DNA of 64,000 nt from Parolsenella sp958406235 (GTDB lineage Bacteria > Actinomycetota > Coriobacteriia > Coriobacteriales > Atopobiaceae). Shown piece by piece: positions 41,181 to 49,188 of the stretch. Position numbers and translations under genes: made by a program. The stretch is taken from NCBI RefSeq assembly GCF_039062465.1, contig NZ_JBCLNF010000003.1, forward strand, positions 124,001 to 188,000, in the 5' to 3' direction. The notes beneath the pieces are model-generated. The model was not told the DNA's origin. It saw only the letters and a program-made list of their open reading frames with translations, and searched no databases. Positions within the stretch are counted from its first letter, which is position 1. Each line of letters starts with the position of its first letter.

Positions 41181-42533
41181 CTAGCGAGCGGCCTCGATGA
41201 CGAGGCGGGCGACCTCGCGGGCGCGCTCGGGCGAGACGTCCGTCGGGAGCGACACGGCACCCTCGCAGGCACGCGCGGTCTTCGGCCACGCGGCGAGCGT
41301 GCCGTCCCAGCCGTAGGCCTCGGGCTTCGTGACGCCCGGGAAGAGCGGCTCGCGATACCATGCGACCGCATAGAGTCCCGCGGCGCGCACGGACTTGATG
41401 GCGGCATCGGCACGCTCGGCGTCCTCGAGGAAGACCGGGAAGCGCAAAAGCGGCTGGGCATCCCCCGCGAAGGCAGCAGCGGGAACGCTCACGCCGGCGA
41501 CGTCCGCGAACTCCTCGCAATAGGCAGCGACGGCCTCGCGGCGCTGGGCCTCATTGGCGTCGAGCCCCGCGAGCGCGGCGCGCGCGGTGTCGCAGACCCA
41601 ATCGCCCGGGCGCTCGGGCGCGCTCGCGAGCCCTCCCGCAAGCTCGATCTCGCCGATCGCGGGCTCAAAGGCCCCGCTGGCCGTCAGGCGGCGGCGCAGC
41701 GCGTGGCTGATGCCGGCCGGCAGGTGATTGAGGACGCGGATCTGGTTGAGGTAGTGGCGCGCGGCCTTGGCGCGGCGAGTGTCGAGGACAGGCAGCGCCT
41801 CCAGGTGAGCGACGACGTCCGCGCCGAGGGGCGTGGCGGCGAACCCTGGGTTCACCCAGACGGCGCCGCCAAAGTGCGTCGGCAGCATCTTCTCGACGCC
41901 GAAGGAGTGGAAGGACAGGTCCGCGAGCGGCTTGCCCTCCGCATCGGTGGCGAGACGACCCACACAGTGCGCGCAGTCCTCGAGCACAACCGCCCCGCGC
42001 GCGTGAGCGGCGGAGGCGAGCGCGGCGTCCGCCTCGGGCGCCATAAGGCCGCAGGTGTGCTGCAGCATGACGGCGGAGGGCTCGCCGGCGAGCGTGGCGG
42101 GGATCGCAAGCGTGTCGGGGTCGATATCACAGAAGCGAGGGACGAGCCCCGCGGAGGTAATCGGGTCGACGGCGGTGCAGCAGGTGAAGAGCTGCGTGGC
42201 GACCTCGCGGCCGCCCGCCGCCGCGATGGCGTCGCAGGCGACACGCATCGCCTGACGCGCCTTGAACGTGAGGTGCCAGTCCTCGGGCCTCGTGCCGGAG
42301 CGCGCCGCCAGCATCTGGCGAACGGCGAGCTCGGAGGGGGTGTCCGCAGCAGGTGCCTCGGCCACGGCCGCGCCCGTGGCTCCCACTGGCTGCTCGGCGC
42401 ACTTCTCGGCCACGGCCGCGACCTCGGCTCCCACGCGCTGCTCGGCGCACTTCTCGGCGGTGCCCGCGCCCGTGACTCCCACGCGCTGTTCGGCGCGCTT
42501 CTCGGCGGCGCCCGCGCCCTTCTCGGCCGCCAT
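41181..42533 (-). CDS. DegT/DnrJ/EryC1-type aminotransferase-like protein
   Basis: A 450-residue protein of the PLP fold type I, DegT family. Visible are an LEDCAHCVG segment with the PLP-ring Asp and the SFHSFGVEKMLPTHFGG region, where the Lys in EKML is in the place of the PLP-binding Lys. The first ~60 residues are an Ala/Glu/Lys-rich extension with three imperfect repeats of about 17 residues (AEKCAEQRVG core), absent from the family, so the true start could be later. The ATG overlaps the stop of the ATP-grasp gene (TAATG). Partner and context suggest a role in an envelope amino-acid or amino-sugar step; the substrate is unknown. Confidence 0.75.
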   Translation of the reverse strand: MAAEKGAGAAEKRAEQRVGVTGAGTAEKCAEQRVGAEVAAVAEKCAEQPVGATGAAVAEAPAADTPSELAVRQMLAARSGTRPEDWHLTFKARQAMRVACDAIAAAGGREVATQLFTCCTAVDPITSAGLVPRFCDIDPDTLAIPATLAGEPSAVMLQHTCGLMAPEADAALASAAHARGAVVLEDCAHCVGRLATDAEGKPLADLSFHSFGVEKMLPTHFGGAVWVNPGFAATPLGADVVAHLEALPVLDTRRAKAARHYLNQIRVLNHLPAGISHALRRRLTASGAFEPAIGEIELAGGLASAPERPGDWVCDTARAALAGLDANEAQRREAVAAYCEEFADVAGVSVPAAAFAGDAQPLLRFPVFLEDAERADAAIKSVRAAGLYAVAWYREPLFPGVTKPEAYGWDGTLAAWPKTARACEGAVSLPTDVSPERAREVARLVIEAAR

Positions 42534-43756
42534 TAGGACAGGTCCCTCTTGCCGAAGTACTTGCGGAAGTCCACCACGTAGTGGACCCAGAGCTTGGCCA
42601 TGTTCCACAGGCGCTTCGGGCTGTTGTCCTTCGCGCCGAAGATGGTCGTGCCGCACTTGCCCTGGCTCATGAGCTCGAGCGCGCGGCGCTTCTCCGGACC
42701 CTCCTCCACGTACTTGCGCACGACGCACTTGGGCACGCCGTACCAGAGGACCTCGTTGGTCGCGCGAACGGGCTCGAGCACGCCGCCGTCAAGGAGATCG
42801 TCGACGGCATAGCAGGCGAGGTTGTAGCCGGAGAGCGTCGTGAAGAAGCTACTGCGGCCGGCACGCGGGTTCACCTCGAACAGGCGGTAGGAGCCGTCGC
42901 GCGGGTCGTACTTCATGTCGATGTTGAAGAAGCCGCGGTAGCCGCTGTGGCCAAGCAGGCTCTCCACCGTGTCGTAGATGGCGTCGTCCGCGTACGACAG
43001 GATCGCGGCGTAGTTGCCGATCGCCATGGGCGAGTAGTCCTCGAGCAGCGGGTGACCGAGGCTCATGAGGGTCACGGTGCCGTCGCCGCGGACGTAGCCG
43101 TTGACCACGCGCATGTTGCGATCGTCGCCGGGGATGAAGTCCTGGATGATGAGGCGGCCCGGGTAGCCGGCCTCGTAAATGCGGCGGACGGTCTCCTCGA
43201 GCTCCTCAGGCGTGCCGAGGACGAAGGCCTTCTTCTGGCCCTCGAACGGGTGGGCGCGGTATGCCGGGGCATCGGAGGGCTTGAGCGCCACGGGGAAGCC
43301 GAAGGGCAGCTCGGGGACGGTCGGGCCGTCGGTCACGGCCGTCTTGGGATACGGGACGTGGCGCTCCTCGCAAAGCCGGTAGAAGCTCTCCTTGTCGTTC
43401 ATGCGGTCGACGATGTCGCCGGAGGCGCACACGACGGCGTAGCGCGCGTCGAGGTCGTCCATCTGGTGCGAGAGCGCGACGGAGTAGTCGTCCCCGCAGG
43501 GAACGAGCAGCGGGACCACATCGCCGAAGCCGTCGGCCGCGGCGTTCAGGACCTCGGTGAGACGCGTGCCCTCGAGCAGGTCCGGCACGACGCGGACCTC
43601 GATGAACTTCGAGTTGGCCGTCGGCGTGAGGCCAAAGGTGCCGTACACCACGCACGTCGAGCCGAACTCCTCATAGAACGCGCGGGCCATGCCATATCCC
43701 GCAATCTCGGTCCCGAGAAGAACCGGGACGAACGGACGCCTATCCGTGCTGCTCAT
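42533..43756 (-). CDS. ATP-grasp carboxylate-amine ligase, D-aspartate ligase-like
   Basis: A 407-residue ATP-grasp enzyme beginning MSSTDRRPFVPVLLGTEIAGYG. Features are an N-terminal GxxxxGYGMARAF fold, MNDKESFYRLCEE with PFGFPVALKPSD (ATP-binding Lys), EGQKKAFVL, and the metal-binding LFEVNPRAGRSSFF. This resembles the D-aspartate ligase (Asl) of lactic acid bacteria, which adds D-Asp to the Lys/Orn side chain of peptidoglycan precursor. Start at 43756 follows GGGAGGGAG; the longer frame is Arg-rich. Coupled with the DegT-like gene, and an Asp/Glu racemase lies 4.5 kb away. The function is inferred from family likeness. Confidence 0.7.
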   Translation of the reverse strand: MSSTDRRPFVPVLLGTEIAGYGMARAFYEEFGSTCVVYGTFGLTPTANSKFIEVRVVPDLLEGTRLTEVLNAAADGFGDVVPLLVPCGDDYSVALSHQMDDLDARYAVVCASGDIVDRMNDKESFYRLCEERHVPYPKTAVTDGPTVPELPFGFPVALKPSDAPAYRAHPFEGQKKAFVLGTPEELEETVRRIYEAGYPGRLIIQDFIPGDDRNMRVVNGYVRGDGTVTLMSLGHPLLEDYSPMAIGNYAAILSYADDAIYDTVESLLGHSGYRGFFNIDMKYDPRDGSYRLFEVNPRAGRSSFFTTLSGYNLACYAVDDLLDGGVLEPVRATNEVLWYGVPKCVVRKYVEEGPEKRRALELMSQGKCGTTIFGAKDNSPKRLWNMAKLWVHYVVDFRKYFGKRDLS

Positions 43757-43932
43757 GCGCACTCCCTCCCGCGCCGGCACCGCCGGCATCGGATGTCTGA
43801 ACGCGCGCCGGGTCGATCTCGACGCGCGGATCGGTCTTGCTTGCAGCCGCCGCGCGCGACGCAGCCGGCGCGGTGGCCCCACTTGCATCCGCCGCGCGCC
43901 AGCAGCGCGACGGGGTCTCACACTCACACGAA

Positions 43933-43960
43933 GGCGGGGCGCCCCGAAAGGCACCCCGCC
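43933..43960 (-). terminator. Terminator of the nlpC/p60 gene
   Basis: GGCGGGGCGCC (43933-43943) pairs with GGCACCCCGCC (43950-43960) with one mismatch, 25 nt past the stop at 43985 on the minus strand; the tail is CTTCGTG, so only weakly T-rich. Confidence 0.5.
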
Positions 43961-43984
43961 AAAGTCTAGCTTTCTTCCGCCCCG

Positions 43985-45196
43985 TTAGACGATGGGGCCG
44001 CCGCCAACGAAGCTGCCCGACGAATAGTACACGCTGGCGATTTCGACGCCACCCCAGTTGGAGTGGATCATGAGGCCGCCGCCGATGCACATGCCAACGT
44101 GGGTGGTGCTGTTGACACCGCCGCCCCAGAACATGAGGTCACCCGCCTGGAGCTGGCTCTGATCCGTCGTCCAGCCACCGCCGTCGAGGCACCAGCCGAT
44201 CATCGAGTTACCGCGACCGTTGCTCATGCGCTGACCGCGCGGGATGGAGATGCCGGCCTTCTTGTAGGCCCACCACACGAGGCCGGAGCAGTCGAACTCC
44301 TGGCCGGGAATGGCGTTGCCGGCCCACGAGTAGCTGACACCGAGCTGGGACTTGGCGGCGGCGATGGCGCCGGAGATGCCGGAGCCAAAGTCCTGGTTGC
44401 CGCTGGAGTGCGAGCCGGAGTTCGAGTTGCCGTTTGAGCCGGAGTTGCCGCCCGAGTTATTGCTCGAGCCGGAGTTGCCGGAGGCGGCGTTGTTCGAGCC
44501 GGCGCTGCTCGAGCCAGCGTTGCCGCCGGCGTTCGCGGCGGCCTCCGCCTCGGCCCTACGCTGGGCCTCCTCGGCGGCGAGTGCCTCCTGGACCTCGCTC
44601 GACAGTGAGCTCACATAGGACTGCTGCTGCTCGAGGGCACTCTGGATCTCGCCGGCCTTGTCCTGCGCGTCATCGACGAGCCTCTGCTGCTCCTCCTGCT
44701 GGGACTCGAGCTCGGCCTGCTTGGCGGCGAGTTCGGCCTGGACGCCCTGGACCTGGCTGATGACCTCGGCGTCAGACTCCGCCACGCGGTTCGCGTAGTA
44801 GACGCGGCTGACGAGGTCCTCGAAGCTCGAGGAGTCGAAGAGAATCGAGACGAGTGAGACACCGCCGGTCTTGTAGTTGGAGGAGACGCGGCCGGCGAGG
44901 GTGTCCTGCGCGGCGTCAAGCTCGGTCTGCTTCTGCGAGACCTCCTCCTGCGTGGAGGCGATCTGAGCTCGGGTGTCCTCGAGCTCCGCCTGGAGCTGCT
45001 CGAGCTCGGCGAAGGCGCTGTTAGCCTGCTCCTGGTACTTGGCGGTCTGGGCCTCGGCCTGCTGGAGCTGGGCCTGGAGGTCCGACGAAGACGCCGCGAG
45101 GGCGGCGGTGGGCGACGTGGCAAACAGAAGCCCCGCGGTAACAACGGTGACGACGAGGCGCTTGCCGACGGTGGGGGCTGTGCGTTTAAGGTTCAT
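43985..45196 (-). CDS. Secreted NlpC/P60 peptidoglycan endopeptidase
   Basis: A 403-residue secreted hydrolase. It has a signal peptide (MNLKRTAPTVGKRLVVTVVTAGLLF..., cleavage near ALAA-SS), a long coiled coil (~33-225, Gln/Glu/Ala-rich like PcsB/CwlO), a Ser/Asn/Gly linker, and a C-terminal NlpC/P60 domain with the nucleophile in FDCSGLVWW, catalytic His in THVGMCIGGG and a third polar residue in MIHSNWGG. It probably cuts D-Glu-DAP-type or equivalent stem-peptide bonds during cell separation, controlled through the coiled coil by FtsEX-like partners. The start at 45196 follows AAAGGAGAGG. Confidence 0.9.
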   Translation of the reverse strand: MNLKRTAPTVGKRLVVTVVTAGLLFATSPTAALAASSSDLQAQLQQAEAQTAKYQEQANSAFAELEQLQAELEDTRAQIASTQEEVSQKQTELDAAQDTLAGRVSSNYKTGGVSLVSILFDSSSFEDLVSRVYYANRVAESDAEVISQVQGVQAELAAKQAELESQQEEQQRLVDDAQDKAGEIQSALEQQQSYVSSLSSEVQEALAAEEAQRRAEAEAAANAGGNAGSSSAGSNNAASGNSGSSNNSGGNSGSNGNSNSGSHSSGNQDFGSGISGAIAAAKSQLGVSYSWAGNAIPGQEFDCSGLVWWAYKKAGISIPRGQRMSNGRGNSMIGWCLDGGGWTTDQSQLQAGDLMFWGGGVNSTTHVGMCIGGGLMIHSNWGGVEIASVYYSSGSFVGGGPIV

Positions 45197-45336
45197 TGTC
45201 CCTCTCCTTTCGGGTGGTATCAGTATAGGCGAGGAATCCGCCGCGCCCAACCCCCGAAGACAGATGGCGTCACTGTATGCTCACACGGCCTGGTCAGGCG
45301 GCAATTTGGCCGTTGACGCCGGTGCCCCAGCGGCAG

Positions 45337-45512
45337 GCGACGTGTCGAGGCCCAGAGCAATCGCAACATGTCAGCGGCGGCCCGGAACTGCAGACGGCAC
45401 GCCGGAGGCCCCGGACAATCGAGGCATCTCGGCGGTCCCGGCGTCCCGAAGCGGCAGACGGCACGTCGGCGGTCCGAAGTGGTCGCGGCGTGTCAGCGGT
45501 ATAGGACGGTCA
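45337..45512. repeat. Degenerate tandem repeats, ~27-35 nt
   Basis: Six or so units start with CGGC(A/G)(C/T)GTC(G/A)GCGGT-like sequence (for example CGGCACGTCGGCGGTCCGAA and CGGCGTGTCAGCGGTATAGG), each ending in (G/A)(A/T)CG or GCAGA. The stretch has no credible ORF and lies upstream of the NlpC/P60 promoter. Confidence 0.5.
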
Positions 45513-45590
45513 CGGCATCCTGCTAGCTTGGCCCGACACCTTCGTCTTTGCGGAAATGGGCGGTCGTTTTTGGATTTCCCCGAAGAGAGT

Positions 45591-45723
45591 GACGAAATGA
45601 CGTGGCATTTTTCGCCCGCGCCGAGTAGAGGCCCGATCCTCATTTGGGAAACCGCAGGTAGACTAATTGCTGTAAAAAGGTCTACTTTGCGTTCGTCGTT
45701 TTTGCCACGTCATTTCGACTCCG
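45591..45723 (-). repeat. Long-arm hairpin element 5
   Basis: CGAAATGACGTGGCA (45593-45607) and TGCCACGTCATTTCG (45703-45717) are perfect 15-bp arms, extended by T/A runs; an inner stem pairs GAGTAGAG with the GTCTACTTT side. On the minus strand the loop holds TACCTGCGGTTTCCCAAATG (45660-45641), matching the shared core, and CGCAAAGTAGACC as in element 4. Located between murJ and the NlpC/P60 gene. Confidence 0.65.
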
Positions 45724-45733
45724 CTAATTGAAA

Positions 45734-45775
45734 GGGCCCGCGTCAGGCGCTCGACTGAGCGCCTGACGCGGGCCC
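45734..45775. terminator. Strong hairpin terminator of murJ
   Basis: GGGCCCGCGTCAGGCGCTC (45734-45752) and its perfect complement (45757-45775) form a 19-bp stem with a GACT loop, 84 nt past the murJ stop; on the minus strand TTTCAATTAG follows. Confidence 0.75.
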
Positions 45776-45859
45776 AAGCGCAGAAAACCCGCGCACTCTC
45801 ACGTGCGTCGTTCACGAACGCGCCCGAGGAGCGCGCGGGCGCCGCAGCCTGGGCGAGCC

Positions 45860-47587
45860 CTAGCGGCGGAACTTACGCAGAATACTGCTCACGAAGCTGG
45901 CCTCGGGGAGTTTAAGCGCAACGGCGATGCCGTAGGTCACGAGCACGGACGGGATGCCGCCCGCAACGATGACGACAAGCGCGCGCGTAATCGTCAGGGA
46001 GCCAAAGCCGCCCATCAGCCATACGACGAGCGCGCCCACGGCGCCGCCCGCAAGCCCCAGCACCAACGCGCGGACGCTACTAATCACAAGGCCGCGGATG
46101 CCAATCCGACCCATGGAGTGATGCAGGAACGCAAGTGACACCACACACAGCATAAGCATGAAGATAGCGCTGCCGAGGGAAACCGCGTGGATGCCGAGGA
46201 CGCCCACCATCCCGACGGTGAACGCGACCTGCACGACGGAGGCCGCGACGTTGGCGAGCGCGAACAGCGTCATGCGCCTCATCGCGGAGAACACCTTCTG
46301 GAAGAAGGTCTGGAGTCCGTACCACGGGAGCGCAAGCGCGAGCGTCGCGAGGTAGGCGGCGGTGAGGTTGGCGCTCTCGGCATCGAACTGGCCCACGCGC
46401 AGAAGCGACATGAGCGGCTTCGAGAACACCATCAGATAGACCATGAACGGGATGAGGGCGAACATCACGTGTCCCATGCCCGTCGAGACCTGGCGCCTGA
46501 ACGCATGCTCGTCACCCTTGGCGAAGCTTTCGCTCATCTCGGTGAACATCGCCACGGTGATGGGCACGGCGAGCACGGCGTAGGGCAGGGTGTACCACAG
46601 GCGCGCGTAGTACTGGATGGAGCCGCCCTGCTCGGGCACGGCCGCAAGCGCCATCGACGTCATGACCGAGGTCGTCACAAAGGAGCACGCGGTGACGATG
46701 AGGGTGGGGGCGCCGATGCCCACGGTCTCGCGCAGCGCCGGATCATGCAGGTCAATACGGAAGGTGAGCTTGATGCCATGGCGGCGCAGGCTCGGAAGCT
46801 GCATGAGGACCTGGACGGCGACGCCGAGGGGGTTACCCAGCGCAAGGATGAGGAAGGCCGCCGAGTAGTTCACGTTGACGAGCGCCGCAAAGCCGATGAA
46901 CGACGCGATGGTGATGAGGTTGTTGAAGATGGGGGCAGCGTTGCTCCAGAAGTAGTCGCGCTCGGCGTTGAGGATGCCCGACGCCAAGCTCGAGAGGCAG
47001 TAGAGGACGATCTCGATCGCGAAGAAGCGGAAGAGCGTGATGCCATCGGCCATCTGCGCCTGGTCGGTCTTGGCGGACTGCACCCAGATCAGGGGCGCGG
47101 CGAAGACGAGGCACAGGACGAAGCATACGCCGAGCAGGACGAGCAGGATCGAGAGCAGGTTGGAGATGTAGGCGTTGGCGCCCTCCTTACCCTTGTGCTC
47201 GCGAACGTCGAGGTAGACGGGGAGGAACGCCGTGATGAGCATGCCGCCGATAACGAGCTCGTAGAGCTGGTTGGGCAGGTTGTTGGCCACGGTGTAGCAA
47301 CTCGAGAGCAGCGTGGTGCCAAGCGCGAACGCCTGGCCCCAGGTGCGGAAGAAGCCGGTGAGGCGGCTCACGATGACGAGGGCGCTCATCATCGCGGCGC
47401 TGCGGCCGACGTTGTTGTCGGTTGCCGCATCGGTGGCTTCGGCGGCCTCGGCCACGGAGACCTCGGTGGCTTCGGCAGGCACGTCGGCCTCGGCACGCAC
47501 GGCGGTGACACCAGCGACGGCTCCGGCCTCCCCACGCTTCTCGGCCAGGGCGTCGACCTGCTCGGACGCCTTAATGTCGTCGGTCAT
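45860..47587 (-). CDS. murJ: Lipid II flippase MurJ (MviN)
   Basis: A 575-residue membrane protein of the MATE-like MOP superfamily with about 14 helices. Family features are the RLTGFFRTWGQAFALG segment after the first helix, NNLPNQLYELVIGGML, and the GNPLGVAVQVLMQLPSLRRHG region. It flips the peptidoglycan precursor lipid II across the membrane. The first ~60 residues are a hydrophilic, Ala/Glu-rich extension. Its start overlaps ybaK by 4 nt (ATGA). Neighbouring peptidoglycan genes support the role. Confidence 0.92.
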   Translation of the reverse strand: MTDDIKASEQVDALAEKRGEAGAVAGVTAVRAEADVPAEATEVSVAEAAEATDAATDNNVGRSAAMMSALVIVSRLTGFFRTWGQAFALGTTLLSSCYTVANNLPNQLYELVIGGMLITAFLPVYLDVREHKGKEGANAYISNLLSILLVLLGVCFVLCLVFAAPLIWVQSAKTDQAQMADGITLFRFFAIEIVLYCLSSLASGILNAERDYFWSNAAPIFNNLITIASFIGFAALVNVNYSAAFLILALGNPLGVAVQVLMQLPSLRRHGIKLTFRIDLHDPALRETVGIGAPTLIVTACSFVTTSVMTSMALAAVPEQGGSIQYYARLWYTLPYAVLAVPITVAMFTEMSESFAKGDEHAFRRQVSTGMGHVMFALIPFMVYLMVFSKPLMSLLRVGQFDAESANLTAAYLATLALALPWYGLQTFFQKVFSAMRRMTLFALANVAASVVQVAFTVGMVGVLGIHAVSLGSAIFMLMLCVVSLAFLHHSMGRIGIRGLVISSVRALVLGLAGGAVGALVVWLMGGFGSLTITRALVVIVAGGIPSVLVTYGIAVALKLPEASFVSSILRKFRR

Positions 47588-48093
47588 CGGAGGTCCTCTC
47601 GGCAGATGTCGGCGAGGGTGGCGCCCAGGAAGGAGACGAGCTCCTCCGGATTCAGCTTGAGGGTGAGGCCCAGGCGCCCGCCGGAAATGTAGATGTCATC
47701 GAAGAGCTGCGCGGTCTCGTCGATCAGGGTGGGGAACTGCTTCTTCATGCCCACGGGCGAGCAGCCGCCACGCACATAGCCCGTCGTGGGTTCGAGGTCG
47801 CGGACGTGCATGAGCGACAGGGACTTCTCACCTGCCGCGGCCGCGGCCTTCTTGAGGTCAAGTTCGTCGCCGGAAGGGACGCAGCAGACGACGTGGCCGC
47901 CGGCGGGCGTCACGCATACGAGGGTCTTGAATCCCTGCTCGGGGGCATAGCCGAGCATGTTCGCGATGCGCACGCCGAGGTCGCTCACGCCGGTCGAGTC
48001 AGGCTCCTCAAAGGTGATAGCCTCGTACGCCACGCCGCCACGCTCGAGCTCGCGCATGGCGTTCGTCTTCTGGACCCTCTCCTTGCGTGCCAT
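47584..48093 (-). CDS. ybaK: Cys-tRNA(Pro)/Cys-tRNA(Cys) deacylase YbaK
   Basis: A 169-residue YbaK/EbsC protein. It has the family TNAMRELERGGVAYE start, KTLVCVTPAGGHVVCCVPSGDELDLKKAA with the catalytic Lys region, and GYVRGGCSPVGMKK, the conserved GGxSPxG loop. It hydrolyses cysteine mischarged on tRNA(Pro). The start at 48093 follows GGAGGAG; upstream extension is Arg-rich and lacks a site. Divergent from the racemase gene. Confidence 0.92.
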   Translation of the reverse strand: MARKERVQKTNAMRELERGGVAYEAITFEEPDSTGVSDLGVRIANMLGYAPEQGFKTLVCVTPAGGHVVCCVPSGDELDLKKAAAAAGEKSLSLMHVRDLEPTTGYVRGGCSPVGMKKQFPTLIDETAQLFDDIYISGGRLGLTLKLNPEELVSFLGATLADICREDLR

Positions 48094-48320
48094 TCGGCTC
48101 CTCCCGACGGGCACCGCGCGGGCAGCCCCGTTGCTTTCCATGCGAGGTGCGGGGCAAAGCCGCGCCGTCCGCGGCGACCCGCGCGCGGGTCGCCATAAAA
48201 TCGCTCGCAGGCGGGCCTTCGCAGGACCGCCACAACGCATCCATTCCGAAGGGTATAGTTAACCACTACGTAAGACCGAATATGCGCAGGTCGCATGGAG
48301 AAGACGGGCTGGTGTGCATC

Positions 48321-49016
48321 ATGGAAAAGCTTGGCGTCATCGGCGGCATGGGCCCCGAGGCTTCGTCGTACTTCTACAGCGAGGTCATTCGCCATACCAA
48401 GGCGGAGCGCGACCAAGACCACCTCGACCTCGTCCTCATCAGCCAGGCCTCGATGCCCGACCGCACGGAGGCGATCAACACCGGTGACGACGCCGAGCTG
48501 CTCGAGAGCATGCGCGTCGACCTCCAGGCGCTCGAGGCGTTCGGATGCGCGCACGTCGCCATCACATGCAACACCTCGCACTACTTCTACGACAAGATCC
48601 AGTCGTTCACAAAGGTGCCCATCATCCACATGCCACGCGAGGCCGTGCGCGAGGCCGTCGAGGGCCGCGGCGCCAAGCGCGTCGGCATCATGGGCACGGA
48701 CGGCACCGTCCGCACGGGCATCTACTCGCACGAATGCGAGGCCGCCGGCGTCGAGTGGGTCGTGCCCTCCCCCGAGCGCCAGACCGACGTCATGTCGATC
48801 ATCTATGACGACGTGAAGGCGGGCAGGCCCGCGGACATGCACAAGTTCGACCGCGTGATGCGCGAGTTCATCCGCCTCGACTGCGACGCCGTGATCCTCG
48901 CCTGCACCGAGCTCTCCGTCGTCAAGCGCGACCACGAGGTGCCCGACCTCTGCATCGACGCGATGGACACCCTGATCCGAGAGTCGATCGTCCGCAGCGG
49001 CGCTACCTACGTGTAG
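48321..49016 (+). CDS. Aspartate/glutamate racemase family protein
   Basis: A 231-residue racemase with the two catalytic Cys motifs, ITCNTSHYFY (about Cys 83) and ILACTELSVV (about Cys 195), and the N-terminal GVIGGMGPEASSYFY signature typical of aspartate racemases (RacD type). It makes D-Asp or D-Glu from the L-form without PLP. The start at 48321 fits the family start but has a poor ribosome site; ATG at 48282 is an alternative. It may supply D-Asp for the ligase-like gene at 42.5-43.8 kb. A terminator follows at 49059. Confidence 0.88.
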   Translation: MEKLGVIGGMGPEASSYFYSEVIRHTKAERDQDHLDLVLISQASMPDRTEAINTGDDAELLESMRVDLQALEAFGCAHVAITCNTSHYFYDKIQSFTKVPIIHMPREAVREAVEGRGAKRVGIMGTDGTVRTGIYSHECEAAGVEWVVPSPERQTDVMSIIYDDVKAGRPADMHKFDRVMREFIRLDCDAVILACTELSVVKRDHEVPDLCIDAMDTLIRESIVRSGATYV

Positions 49017-49058
49017 AACCCGCGCGACGCCCGACGCACGATATCCCCGCAAACGACA

Positions 49059-49092
49059 GGCGGTGCGGCACCATTCGTGATGCCGCACCGCC
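49059..49092. terminator. Bidirectional terminator between racemase and uvrA
   Basis: GGCGGTGCGGCA (49059-49070) and TGCCGCACCGCC (49081-49092) form a perfect 12-bp stem followed by TTTG on the plus strand, between convergent genes. Confidence 0.7.
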
Positions 49093-49188
49093 TTTGCGTA
49101 CGCATGCGCGCCCGCGCGCCGGGCGCGTTGGCCTTCGCAGGCCGGACGCGTGCCGCCAGTCGCGTGCCAGCCGGCAGCACCCGCGGGC

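Noticed and set aside
45337..45512. CRISPR array
   Set aside because: Repeat units vary in both length and sequence and no cas genes are present.
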